From: Ehretia macrophylla
Lineage: Eukaryota; Streptophyta; Magnoliopsida; Boraginales; Ehretiaceae
NCBI GenBank assembly: GCA_037974665.1
Contig: CM075781.1
Location: 33,953,235-34,017,234 of the forward strand
Length of the DNA stretch: 64,000 nt
Direction of reading: 5' to 3'
Under the pieces are notes generated by a model that did not search any database, was not told the origin of the DNA, and worked only from the letters and a program-made list of their open reading frames with translations. Numbering within the stretch: the stretch's first letter is position 1; every line of letters starts with the position of its first letter. Positions 48,001-58,978 of the stretch are shown piece by piece. Position numbers and translations under genes: made by a program.

Positions 48001-51000
48001 TTCACAAGACACGAGTACAATAGTAATATAAATATAAAGAGAAACCATTATATAAACGCTTGATGAAAGCTAGTAGAGAAGTTTTCTATTTTATTATGCT
48101 CATCGTACGAATGTTGAGCCTACTAATTGTGGTGGTGGGCTTGCCGGTAGTGGCTCTCCAAATGCTTGTTCCTTTGGTGATGGTAGGCTTGTGATGGTAG
48201 TTGAATAACTACTTTAGAATTGAAATAGTTTAGAACATTTGAGTATTGAGGTTTAAGGTACCTTACAAGCATCCCAATTCTAAATAAATGATAAAATATA
48301 AATTTACGTTGATAATACTTACAAATTACATGTTCTTTAAAGTACCCAAAATGATTCCAAACCTCTGATGAATATAATTAATATGAAAGATTTTCTCCTT
48401 ATGTGGCCATAGTTATAATGTATAGAGTTGTAGTAAAATGAATGTATAAATATTTTACTAAAAGTACTATTATAATTTAAAAAATAACTCAACCAAATTC
48501 AATTGAAATTAAAAAAATAACTCAATCAAATAAATTGAGATTAACTTTGAACAATTGAGAGTTGAGAGTCTTGAAATTAACTTTGGACAATTGAAATTAC
48601 TAGTTACTATGACTTACATTGTATATTGCGTAATTTTTTATTTTTTTAATAAGTAGGCTCAAAATGAGCTGAATTTGTGTTGGGCTCGAGTTGAGCTTTA
48701 TCTAGGCACAAGATGGGCCTAAGTTGGGCTCTAGATGGGCCCTAAGCTAGGTTGGGCTGGGCTGGGCCTGTGTCAAAATGGGCTCGGGATCAAATGGGTT
48801 GGGTTAAAAATTACATGACCCAACTTGGCTCACCTATATATGGTGGGTTGGGTCAACTTAAGCCCAATTTTAACCGAGCTAGGTTGGATTCGAATTTTTG
48901 TGTGGTGGACTGGACTGGACATGTGTCGGCCTATCCCAAATGCCACCTCTAGCTTTACCCATACCTGATACGAACAAATTTAATAACAATTTTATTTCCA
49001 GAAAAAAAAAACCAAGTTAACAACCTCTTTCCCCCAAATAGTCGTCTGAACCCGAACTAAGGCACCGTTTGTTTGTCGTAAATTAACTTATTGGAAAAAT
49101 ATATTTTTATGAAAAATAGAATATTGAAAAATATTTTATGGTGTTTGAATGTAGAGTTAAAAATATTTTTCGACATGACATTTTATAAAAGAAAAAAACA
49201 TACACATATAATATATATGTAAACCGTGAGGGTAGTTAGTGGGTGGGGGTAGGGGATAGGGGGTAGGGGGTAGGATAGAGGGTAGGTAGGCTGAGAGAGG
49301 GGGTAGGGTAGAGGTTGGGGTAGCGGGTATGATAGGGTGAGAGGTGGGGTGGGGGTATGGGGTAGGTAGAGGTAGAAGGTGGGTAGGGTCAGGGTGAAGT
49401 GGGTGAGTTTCAAAAAATATGTTTTTCTCCCAACGGACAAGAAAATATTTTCCACCTTTTTGAACTAAAAGTTTTTCCCTTGACCGGAAAATGTTTTTTG
49501 GTTGACCAAATTTTTCGTGCTACCAAACATCGAAAAATTTGAAAAATATTTTTCAAGAAAATATTTTACTGCAAACAAACGGAGCCTAAGATAGTTTTAT
49601 TTTTTTATTGACCCAAAAAAAATAGTTTTGTTTTGTTTGTTCATTTATTTTCGTTTTTAATTTTTTTGTTTATTATATTTAGTATTTGCTTTAGTTATAG
49701 TTTTCATTTGTTATTGTAGTGATTTAATTATTAGATGAGGAGAGTCATGCCTTGAAAATTTTATTTGGGTTTTAATATGCTTATATTAAATATTCCTTTA
49801 ATTATAACATATTGCGATATGTCATTATCAAAAACATAATTTTAGCATAAAGCCAATAGTTTTTTATAACTTATGTAAAATATTTATGTATAAATGAGTA
49901 CCCTGATCTCTAGTTATTGACTTTGCCACTATAGAGTTATTGGTGTCTGGCTGCGCCATTGTATATAGATGATTAAACATTCATGTTGTATGTATGAATA
50001 AATAAACAACTGTGAATTAGAATGTGTTGAAGTGAAATATAAACGAAATTGATTCTTGATGTTGTACATTATAACGTTTAAGCATAAGCATACCTGCGTT
50101 ATGCTCATCTTTAAATCATAGGCGTAAAAAGTTGTAAACTTCTGTTAACAAAAGTACCAACTCGTTGTATATCTCTTTTAAAATTTAATATTTGTTGGTA
50201 TACAATCTTGTAGTCTATAGAGCTAGAAAATGGATTTTATGATACTCGTTTTATTTATCTCTTCCAAATCATGCAACAAGAAAACTTTTTGCATGAATGA
50301 CTTTAATTTCCATATTGAGTCATTAGACAATCTGATATTTCCTCTTCACGAAATTTGATGTTGATGAGTCATTTATGAATTTGCAGGTGATAATGATAGC
50401 AGAACTCTGATTATCATCATTCTTGTCATTTCACTTTTTGGGGTGGTTATGCTTATTGCTTGCATTTGGTTTATCTTAAGGAAGCGAAAGCGGAAATTAA
50501 TTGATAAACTTGACAGTAAGTTCGAATTCATAGATTTCTGCAGTAAATGTCTTTGTTTGAACTTATTGGAATACAAAAAATTGTAATGTAACTGATAAGG
50601 CTGGTTATTCAGACATCCCATTGACAAGGTTATCTTATAAATTTGGTGCAGCCATAGAAGATATTAGTACTGAGGAATCCTTGCAATATGACTTTGACAC
50701 CGTAAGTGCTGCTACAAATTACTTCTCTGATGCTAACAAGCTTGGACAGGGTGGATTTGGTGCTGTTTACAAGGTAAAATTTAATCATAAGTTCGACTAA
50801 TGGCGCGGTCCAGATTAATCAGATGTTATTATTCTTTCAGAAATTACCATAAGATGTGTCTATTCTGGCATAATGCAGGGCCAGCTTCCAAACGGACAAG
50901 AAATAGCAGTGAAAAGGCTATCCAAGGATTCAGCGCAAGGTGATCTTGAATTTAAGAATGAGGTCTTGCTAGTGGCCAAACTTCAACACAGAAATTTGGT

Positions 51001-52153
51001 TCGACTCCTTGGTTTCTGCCTAGAAGGAACGGAAAGGCTCCTTATCTACGAATTCATGCCCAATGCAAGCCTTGACAAGCTCATGTTTGGTACTTCAGCT
51101 GCCACATATATTTTGCTTAACAACAGAGTTAATTTTCGTAACGAATTATTTTTTATTTGAAAATGTCTGGCTCAAGAATTTACTTAAATAAATATGTAGA
51201 TCCAGTCAAGCGTGCAGACTTGGATTGGGATAAGCGCTACAAAATCATAGTAGGTGTTGCTAAGGGACTTCTTTATCTTCACGAAGACTCTCGACTTCGA
51301 ATTATTCATCGTGATCTCAAAGCAAGTAATGTTCTCTTAGATGAAGAGTTTAATCCAAAAATTTCAGATTTTGGCATGGCAAGATATTTTGTGCTGGATG
51401 AAACTCAAGCTAACACTAATAGAATAGTCGGGACCTAGTAAGTTTTTCATTTCTCATCTATTTGCCTTTCTCTTTTTTCATTTAGTTGAAGAACATTTGT
51501 GTCTGCAACATGTGAGAATCGTGCAATTTGTTTTCAAGAGGCACGCAAACATCTAAACCTTAACATATATTATTAACCTTTGCAGTGGATATATGTCACC
51601 AGAATATGCAATGTACGGGCAGTTCTCACCCAAGTCCGATGTTTTTAGCTTTGGTGTATTAGTTTTAGAAATTGTGAGTGGGCAAAGGAACACCTCTTTT
51701 AGAAATGGGGAGGATTTACCAAGCTATGTGAGTATATATGGACATAAATTCAAACTAATTATCATATGTAAACTCCTTATGTTAAATGTTACTTCAGATC
51801 ACAATGTAAACTTTTTGCAGGCTTGGAAAAATTGGCGAGATGGAACAGCTGCAAACGTGATAGATCCCATATTAAGGGCCAGTTCGGGGTCGATGCGTGA
51901 CATAATGAGATGCTTACATATTGGTTTGCTATGTGTTCAAGAACATGTGAACGATAGACCAACAATGGCTTCAGTTCTTCTCATGTTTAACAGCTTTTCT
52001 TTTACTCTTCCGATACCCTCTGAGCCTGCCTTTCTAATGCATAGTGGCCTGGAGTCAGACATGTCAAGGCCTGATGAGGAGAATGGTTCGAAAAGCAGAT
52101 CTAGTCGTGCCTCGGTGAATGAGGCTTCAATAACTGAATTATATCCTCGATAA
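45062..52153 (+). CDS. Cysteine-rich receptor-like kinase E, apparently complete
   Basis: Exons 45062-45842, 50387-50515, 50652-50773, 50879-51089, 51200-51437, 51586-51727 and 51821-52153 join in phase to about 651 residues, a normal CRK length. Residues 1-27 are a signal-peptide-like start; two DUF26 domains carry C84-X8-C93-X2-C96 and C197-X8-C206-X2-C209. Exon 2 gives the membrane helix (about 268-289) and RKRKRK. Kinase landmarks: [10 protein letters not shown] (335-344), K356, IIHRD with D453, DFG D471, [17 protein letters not shown], and tail ITELYPR. Exon 6 is three codons shorter than in A, in frame. The start is unusual: the ATG equivalent to that of CRK-D (45073) is followed at once by TAG, and a one-base difference puts the ATG at 45062 in frame, giving a more charged leader. 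The frame is open further up to 44861. Intron 1 is 4.5 kb and full of transposons. Best candidate for a working receptor here. Confidence 0.8.
46122..46891. mobile_element. Harbinger-like MITE with internal ATT repeats, CRK-E intron 1
   Basis: 770-bp element, left end GGGGGTGATTAGTACC and right end CATACCAATTGTTACC, flanked by TTA at 46119-46121 and 46892-46894. Arms with GGAATGA-like words and an ATT/TTA-rich centre match the element at 17735-18548. Directly upstream, about 45,960-46,114 is a right arm of another member ending TACCAATCACTATC then TTA, so two copies lie head to tail. Confidence 0.65.
46920..47733. repeat. Intron block of CRK-E shared with A and C neighbourhoods
   Basis: 46,920-47,420 matches 31,870-32,232 (C), and 47,040-47,160 plus 47,620-47,733 match 1334-1465 and 1660-1750 (A). 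A CT/TA microsatellite sits near 47,480-47,505. No gene is seen. Confidence 0.6.
47734..48951. mobile_element. hAT-like non-autonomous transposon, CRK-E intron 1
   Basis: 1218-bp insertion starting TAGAACTAACATATGGGTAAG and ending CTATCCCAAATGCCACCTCTA minus strand mate, flanked by 8-bp GCCTTACC (47726-47733) and GCTTTACC (48952-48959). The paralogous A copy lacks it. The right half (48,650-48,930) is packed with GGGCTGGGC and GGGTTGGGT words; an (AT)n run is at 47,831-47,850. No transposase. Confidence 0.7.
49061..49586. mobile_element. Harbinger-like MITE with G-rich core, CRK-E intron 1
   Basis: 526-bp element with ends GGCACCGTTTGTTTG and CAAACAAACGGAGCC, flanked by TAA at 49058-49060 and 49587-49589. 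The A copy (GACATAAGATAATAG near 1,838) is an empty site. The arms contain AAAATATTTT words; the centre (49,226-49,410) is strongly G-rich on the + strand with GGGTAGG repeats. Confidence 0.7.
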
Positions 52154-52519
52154 CTTCCATGGTGCTATCTCTGCATTAAATGGAACTTGTGATCATTCAT
52201 TCTTTTCTCTAATCAGATTCTAATAGTTATTGTATGAATCTAAAATCTATGTAGATTAATTTTAGATCTTGAACCATTTAAATTGAAGTTTTGTATTCAG
52301 TGTGAACTCAGGTTCTGAATTTTAAGCAGTTTTATAAATAATTTTGTCAGTTTATAAACTTGATCGGTAGCAAATTAATTAAAAAATGTGTTCCAGTTCA
52401 ACTCATCTACTTGATAAGCCTTCTTCTTCACCTAGAATACTTCCGTTAAAATGTTTGGTAAACTCACCTGAATGAAGTCCTTTGCCATTAAGAGCTCGAG
52501 ATCATATACAACTAAATAA
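52154..52519. other. 3' flank of CRK-E
   Basis: Matches the flanks after CRK-A (7160-7560) and, in part, CRK-C (35924-36240). Probable 3' untranslated region and terminator region; no specific signal is fixed. Confidence 0.5.
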
Positions 52520-52919
52520 GGGTAAATTTCACACTTGGTCCCTATTGTTTAAATGTTTTTTCAATATAGTCCTTAATTTTTTAAAAGATTCATAGAGGTC
52601 GCTAATGTTTACAAAAGTTATTCAAAATAGTCCCCATTGTTCAAACTTAATCAATTTGGTCCCTATTATTTTTTAAAAAAATTCAATTTAGTCCCTATTG
52701 TTTTCTAAAAAAATTCAATCTAATCCATGCATGTTATCCTTATTTGGGGACTAAATGAAATTTTATGAGAAACAATAGGGACTAAATTAACTAATTTTAA
52801 ACAATAGGGACCATTTTGAATCACTTTGTGAACATTATGGACTTCTATAAATCTTTTAAAACATTAAAGATCAACTTGAAAAAATTACAAACAATGGGGA
52901 CTAAGTGTGAAATTTTCCC
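52520..52919. mobile_element. Foldback Mutator-type MITE
   Basis: 400-bp near-palindrome: GGGTAAATTTCACACTTGGT at the left, its inverse at the right, with TAGTCCCTATTGTTT words repeated along both arms. Flanked by the perfect 9-bp duplication ACTAAATAA at 52511-52519 and 52920-52928. No coding capacity. Confidence 0.85.
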
Positions 52920-52928
52920 ACTAAATAA

Positions 52929-53345
52929 CTCATTTCTTGGTTTAGATACTTTATGACTTCTTGTTTATTGATTGTGATATTTAGATAAAATTTTAACCTA
53001 CAACCTTGCAGACTTAGAAATGGTTTCTTTTCTTAAAAACATGGTGTGTTACATTATGAATTTGTCTTGTTGATAAATTTGAGGCATGACAAAATACATT
53101 AAAAAAAAAAAGACATAGATAACGGATCAGGCGACATACGACGAATTCGTCGCTCAGCTTGTATTTATTAATTAATATAAATACAACCAATCCGTGGCAA
53201 ATCAGCGTCGGATTGACAATAGAATTTAATTTAATTTTTATTTTTTTATGTGGGTATAATGATCCGTCACGCCTCGGTCTCCATATTACTAAAAAGGCCA
53301 AAATCACAGTCGTGGGTCCCCTTTTTGACAGCTTATGCACTCCCC
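52929..53345. other. Intergenic spacer with a near-palindrome
   Basis: No gene is seen. At 53158-53186, TTGTATTTATTAATTAATA is followed by its near inverse TATAAATACAA, a possible hairpin of no known role. Confidence 0.35.
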
Positions 53346-56176
53346 CTTGTTGATAGCTTATGCACACATGATAAATGTGAAATTGGTCAACGATTCATCT
53401 TGATTCAATCATGCAACTTTCCTTTGTTGTATATTTTTTTCCATTGTAAATCCCGATTTTATGCTGTAAACTTCCTATATATGTTGCATGTTGATGAATA
53501 AACAAATTAAAATTTTTCTTGGGATATCTCTTTAGATGTATCAGACAAGCATCTTCTCTAAGCATTCAATTCATATTTTCCTTCACCACTTATTTCTCTA
53601 AGTGTGTTTTTTTCTTCTTTCGTCTCACCGTCATTATCAATTGATGTGTTCATCATCCTTCATCAATTAAGCCATGGCCGAAGGTCCAACACAAACTTCA
53701 AATACTACAATTCCATCACTCGGACAATCCGAGAATCAATCTTGTATCAAGAACCCTGACTGGAGAAAACTATTCGACGTGGAGTCGAGCATTACGAATG
53801 GCTCTCAGCGCAAAACATAAGCTTGGCTTTGTGACGGCACCGCCGAATGTCCTGATGCTACTAATTAGTCTCCTACAAATTATGAACTTTGGCAAAGGTG
53901 CAACGATATGTTGCTATCCTGGCTCCTCAACTCAACTGATGCCAACCTTGCAAATAGTGTCATTTACATGATCACTTTGGGATGAATTAGCTTCGTATCA
54001 TCTGTTGCCTTCTTGCACTTGTGGAGCAATGACATTACTTACTGCTCGTGATGATCAAGAGGACCATGTATTGCAATTTTTAATGGGGTTAGATGAATCT
54101 TATGCTGCTGTTCGCGGCCAAATATTACTCATGACTCCTCTCCCTACCATCATCAAGGCATACGCTCTCATTCTTCAGGAAGAAAAACAGCGAGAAATGG
54201 CTATCTTTGCTCCACCCTCTGATGAAACAGCCCTTGCCACGGCTGCCTCTTTTGACGCCGTTGCGCTTGTCGCTTGACGTTCTTTCTCAACTGCTAAGAA
54301 CGGATTCAATTCTGGTAGTTCCATCAGCTCCCGCGGTTCAGGACGCCAACGTCCCTCTTGTGATCATTTTCACAGTCTAGGCTTGACAGGTGTTGGGCAT
54401 TCGGTTAATCGTTGTTGGAAATGATTACCCTCCTGGTCACAAACTCCATAAAGCTCTTGACAAAACTTCTTCTAATGCTGCATCTGGTGGTGAAAATCAG
54501 AATAACTAGACTGATAATTTTCACAGAGTTACCTCATTTACTCAAGCACAATATTAGCAAATCATGGCTATCCTTAATGAAGGTACTTCACACACTATGG
54601 CAAACGTTGTAGGTATTTGTTCTCTTTTTCCTTTTGCTTCTCTTTCCCTCTCCACACCATCTTGGATAATTCACACGGGTGCGACGAACCATATGGTTTC
54701 CACCCGCGATAACCTCTTCAGTTCTTCTTCAACTAATAATTTGGCTGTTCGATTACCAAACGGAACTGCCGTTCCGGTGTCCACCACAGGTTCTACCACT
54801 CTCGCTCCAACTGCCGTTCCGGTGTCCACCACAGGTTCTACCACTCTCGCTCCCAATTTACTTTTAAATGGTGTTTTTTATATCCTTTCCTTTAATATTA
54901 ACTTACTTTACGTAAGCAAACTTACTAAATCCCTTCAATGTCAACTTACTTTCTGTAAGCAAAATTACTAAATCTCTCAATTGCTCAGTAACTTTCTTTT
55001 CAGACTTTCATGTTTTTCAAGACCTTATAACAAAGAAGATGATTGGTTTGGGTAAGGAATTTGGAGGACTCAACCTATTCACCCCGCCTTTACCTTCGTC
55101 CTAATTATCCAATGTGGCACTTACTACCATCTCGCCCACAATTTGGCATCAAAGGCTTGGCCACCCATCACATGGTCGCATTTAATGTTTGTCGCAAACA
55201 GAACCTTTAGTTTCTTTCGATTCTAATTTACTTTGTAAAACATGCCCTTTGGCTAAACAAACTAGAAATTCTTTTTCAAATAGTTCAATATCTACAAGTC
55301 ATATCTTTGATTTAATTCATTGTGACATATGGGAACCACAATCTGTATCTTCACTTACTGCTGCGTATTATTTCTTAACTATCATTGACGATTATACTCG
55401 TTGTACTTGGGTATACTTCATGCGTTACAAATCTAAAACTTGTGGGTTGCTTAAGTCTTTCTTCTACATGGTTCGAACTCAATTTTCTTGCATCATTAAA
55501 AGTTTTCGCAGTGATAACAGAACAGAATTTTTCTCCACCAAATTTACCTCCTTTTTTCGGGATAATGCGATTGTTCAGCAGCATATTTTTGTTGCCGCCC
55601 CCAACATAATGGTGTTGTCGAACACAAACATAGGCACATCCTAGACGTTGCTTGTGCCATTTGCTTTCAAACTTCCCTTCCCTTAAAATTTTTGGGTGAA
55701 TGTATCCTCACAACGACATACCTTATTAATAGAATTCCAACACCAACCTTATCAGGTAAATCTCCATATGAAATTCTGATGCATAAACCTTCTTCTTACA
55801 CTCACTTGCACATTTTTGGTTGCCTATGTTTTGCCACTAATGTCACGCAAACAAATAAATTTGGACGTTGCGCTCTACGTTGTTTATTTATTGGGTATAC
55901 CCTTTTGGACAAAAAGCTTATCGTCTTTTTGATTTAGAGTCCCAAACAATCTTTAGCAGTTGAGATATCATTCTTCATCAATCAATTTTTCCTTTGGCTA
56001 AACTTGATGACTCAACTTCACCGTCTAACATGGTACTTCCCTTACCTACGCATGATATCACCACACATAACCTTCCTCTAAAGAACGTTGTTATTTCCCC
56101 ACAACATGCTTCTTCCAGCCCATCCCTTCTTCTACTAGTTCGGTGTTCTACTAGGTCCCGTCACATTCCATCATAA
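53346..56176 (+). mobile_element. Ty1/Copia remnant, 5' half, heavily broken
   Basis: An LTR-like stretch with a TATA-like box near 53,475 precedes a gag start near 53,674. Then come gag C-terminal sequence (about 54,000-54,280, EEKQREMAI), a zinc-knuckle relic near 54,360-54,420, a protease relic near 54,665-54,700, pre-integrase (near 55,140, WHQRLGHPSH) and integrase (about 55,190-55,930). The end is the linker before reverse transcriptase; that domain, RNase H and the 3' LTR are not found. There are many breaks, at least half a dozen, so it is old. The LTR start is approximate. Confidence 0.8.
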
Positions 56177-56422
56177 GTAATCTGTAAGATGGTTACTTAC
56201 ATGAAAGCTTATTATAATGTTAGCCGGCATAAGTGAGGGAATACATTTATGTTGCGTCTAAATGATAATAGTACTGCGTAACTTAGCTAGTAATGTATAA
56301 TTAGCTATTGGTTAATAAATTTAAGGCAAAGGAATTGAATAGATCTAAAAAATTCTTGCATTAATAGTTACTGTAAGACTTGAGCAAAAGGTTGTGGTCC
56401 ATACGTTTGTTGAAATGTTAAA

Positions 56423-56907
56423 GGGAAAATTTCACATTTAATCCATTTTATTTGTAAAGTGTCTCAATTTAGTCCCTATTATTTATAATGTCTCAATTTA
56501 GTCTTTATTGTTTTACCAAAAGTTTCAATTTTGTCCCTATTGTTTAAAATGTCTCAATTTAGTTCCTTTAGTTTTCAAAAAAGATTCAATTTCGTCCATA
56601 TTATTTTTAAAAAGTTTCAATTTCGTGCCTATTATTTTCTTAAAATTTTAAATTCGTCCCTATTATCCAAGGACTAAATTAAAAAAATTTGAGAAACAAT
56701 AGGGATGAATTTGAAACTTTTTAAAAATAATAGGGACAAAATTAAAACTTTTTAGGAAACAATAAGGACGAAATTGAAAACTTTAAACAATAGGTATGAA
56801 ATTGAAACTTTTAGAGAAATAATAGGGACTAAACTGAAATATTTTAAACAATAAGGATTAAACTAATTTTTTTTACAAACAATAAAGACTAAATGTGAGA
56901 TTTTTCC
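56423..56907. mobile_element. Foldback Mutator-type MITE, second copy
   Basis: 485-bp near-palindrome beginning GGGAAAATTTCACATTTAAT and ending TGTGAGATTTTTCC, with TAGTCCCTATT words along both arms. Flanked by AAATGTTAAA at 56413-56422 and 56908-56917. Same family as 52520-52919, with longer arms. Confidence 0.82.
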
Positions 56908-58978
56908 AAATGTTAAATATCTCTATATCCTAACTAGAATAACCCTTGCATGCAAAACCTGGAACTGTCGGCCGCCTTTGTTCTTTGCTTACATGGTTAC
57001 AAGTTGATTTGTTAGGAGTGCTATAATTGGCCTTTGTACGACTATAAAATAGCCTCATTGATTTAGATCAGGTAAGCTTAATAAGTTGCAAGCAAATGAG
57101 TTTAATTAAATAACTTGACTGGAGATTGAAGACTAAGCGTTAAAGCAGTTAATCTCTGGCTATGAGCTTAATAGGTAATTGATATAAAATGATTAATTGG
57201 AATTAGCTTGAGATTGAAATTTGTAGAATGAGTTAGTTGGTTAGTTTTGAATGCTTTTAAACTACTAGCTAAAGGATTAATTACTATAACTAGTATGCCA
57301 ACTAAAAGATTAACTGTTAGACACATAAAAAGGTATTAATTGGGTTACTGAGGAAAAGTTAGTTTATACTGTTAACAAATGTAAAATTATTCAAAATTAA
57401 AGACCTTGAGATAAGTTGGTGTTTCAGTAGGAATTTAAATGATAGGTGTTAAAAAACTTAAATGCTATTACATAGTTGTATTTGTATTATGAACATTTAT
57501 GAAAAGTAAGTGTTAATAATAAGTTCGCAATGAAAAGTAGTAGTACCTAGCATGCCAAAATGATTTGCTAAATAGTCTGTTATATTGAATTGACAAGATT
57601 AATCCTATTGCTATATTTAGTGCTAAGAGGGTGGCTTCAATTGAGTACATTAAGGTGAGGAACTTTTCTAAACTCATGATTTAAAGCGTTGCCATTATTT
57701 ATATCTTATATTACAGTTATTGCCACAACTACAAACTTGAGAAATGAATATGAAATTTATTTTAGGTTAAGTGGCAATAATGAGTTACTGTATACAAAAA
57801 CAATTTACTCAAAATGCTTCCAGTTGTGTGCTATGGCATTACTTGAGTTATTTGAATTTCTAGTGAATTAATATTGTTAAAAGTACTTGACTGGGGACAA
57901 CCTTTTTTTTTGTTCCCTATCTATGTGTCTATCAAATTGCAAAGATGTTATCAATTGTGTATTATATGATTACTTGTGCATGCTTGTGTGCTATTGGTAA
58001 TGGGAGTTGCAACTTCAAGCACGATAGCGTTCATGAACGCCGGGTGGCATATGGCTTGCCAGTGCTTCAATGACTATCGTGGTCCTATTCTTTCTATTGC
58101 TTGGCGATTTCCACCCTCGAATAGTTGGGTCGTAGGTTTCAGGTACAATCCAGAGTACCCATTTGGGGAGAGATAAGGAGTTACGTTGTAACTCGAGGCC
58201 AGCCACCTCAATGGCAAGAACGAAGTACTATACGCGGCAAAGTGCTATACCTAGAAGCGGTATGAGCCACCTCTTGAGCCCGTAGGAGCCACCTCTAAAG
58301 TTCTACATGTATCCTTTTTATTATGTGTTTAAGTACTCTTGCTTGATTCCTAGAAGACATCGGAGATGAAGGATTATTTATATGTCACTACTGTTATTGA
58401 TTCGTGATTCGAATGTGATAATAATCTCTATTGGTTATCATATGTTATTGTATCTTATCATTTACCATATGTGGATAGCTCATTAATGTTATAGTACGTG
58501 TAATGCATCGCATCATGGTTTTCGAAAGCCCCTTCCCAAAAGCCTTTTTTAAAAAAACTCTCATTTCCATCGTCACTAAGCTTTCAAAGAGCTCATCCTC
58601 TTTTTACCCCATTGCAGGTAACGTTTAGCTTGTGATGGAAGTTGTCATAATGTGCCAAGTTGATTGATTGCATGCTCAAAGCTCCTTGCCTATCATGTTA
58701 TGTTATCTGGATTAAATTGTCAAGCTAAAGTTTATTTGTATTACTCTCGGGTAGGATGGTAGCTGTTGTTGAAACCCTAACTTGTAAAATAGCCGGGTAG
58801 TTTCCATGTTTCGGATGGTAATAGAACCCGTTTTGTTGTGTTTTATCTATTGTATAAAGCTAAGTTATCTTGTAGTTTGTTCCTCTTAGTGTTATAAAAG
58901 TTATTTACATGAGACCGCAACAACAATGAATGCAAATTCTGACCTAGCCTTGAGAAGGGTTGGGTTGGAATCGTTACA
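56908..58978. other. Unassigned AT-rich sequence, possible LTR end
   Basis: No gene is seen. A TATA-like box lies near 57,045, three AGCCACCTC words occur at 58,200-58,300, and the segment GGGTTGGAATCGTTACA ending at 58978 resembles the 3' end of Gypsy-type LTRs. No matching start, target duplication or primer site was found, so an LTR is only a guess. Confidence 0.3.

Noticed and set aside
48752-48952. Trp/Gly-rich + strand frame
   Set aside because: It comes from GGGCTGGGC repeats within the hAT-like element at 47734-48951.
49226-49410. Telomere-like repeat
   Set aside because: The units are irregular GGGTAGG/GGGGTA and not TTTAGGG, and they lie inside a bounded MITE.
49183-49455. Proline-rich minus-strand frame of 90 codons
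   Set aside because: It is produced by the GGGTAGG core of a MITE; no signal of selection or domain.
56908-58978. Solo Gypsy-type LTR
   Set aside because: Only an LTR-like end (ATCGTTACA at 58978) and a TATA-like box were seen; no start and no matching 5-bp repeat, so it is kept as unassigned sequence.
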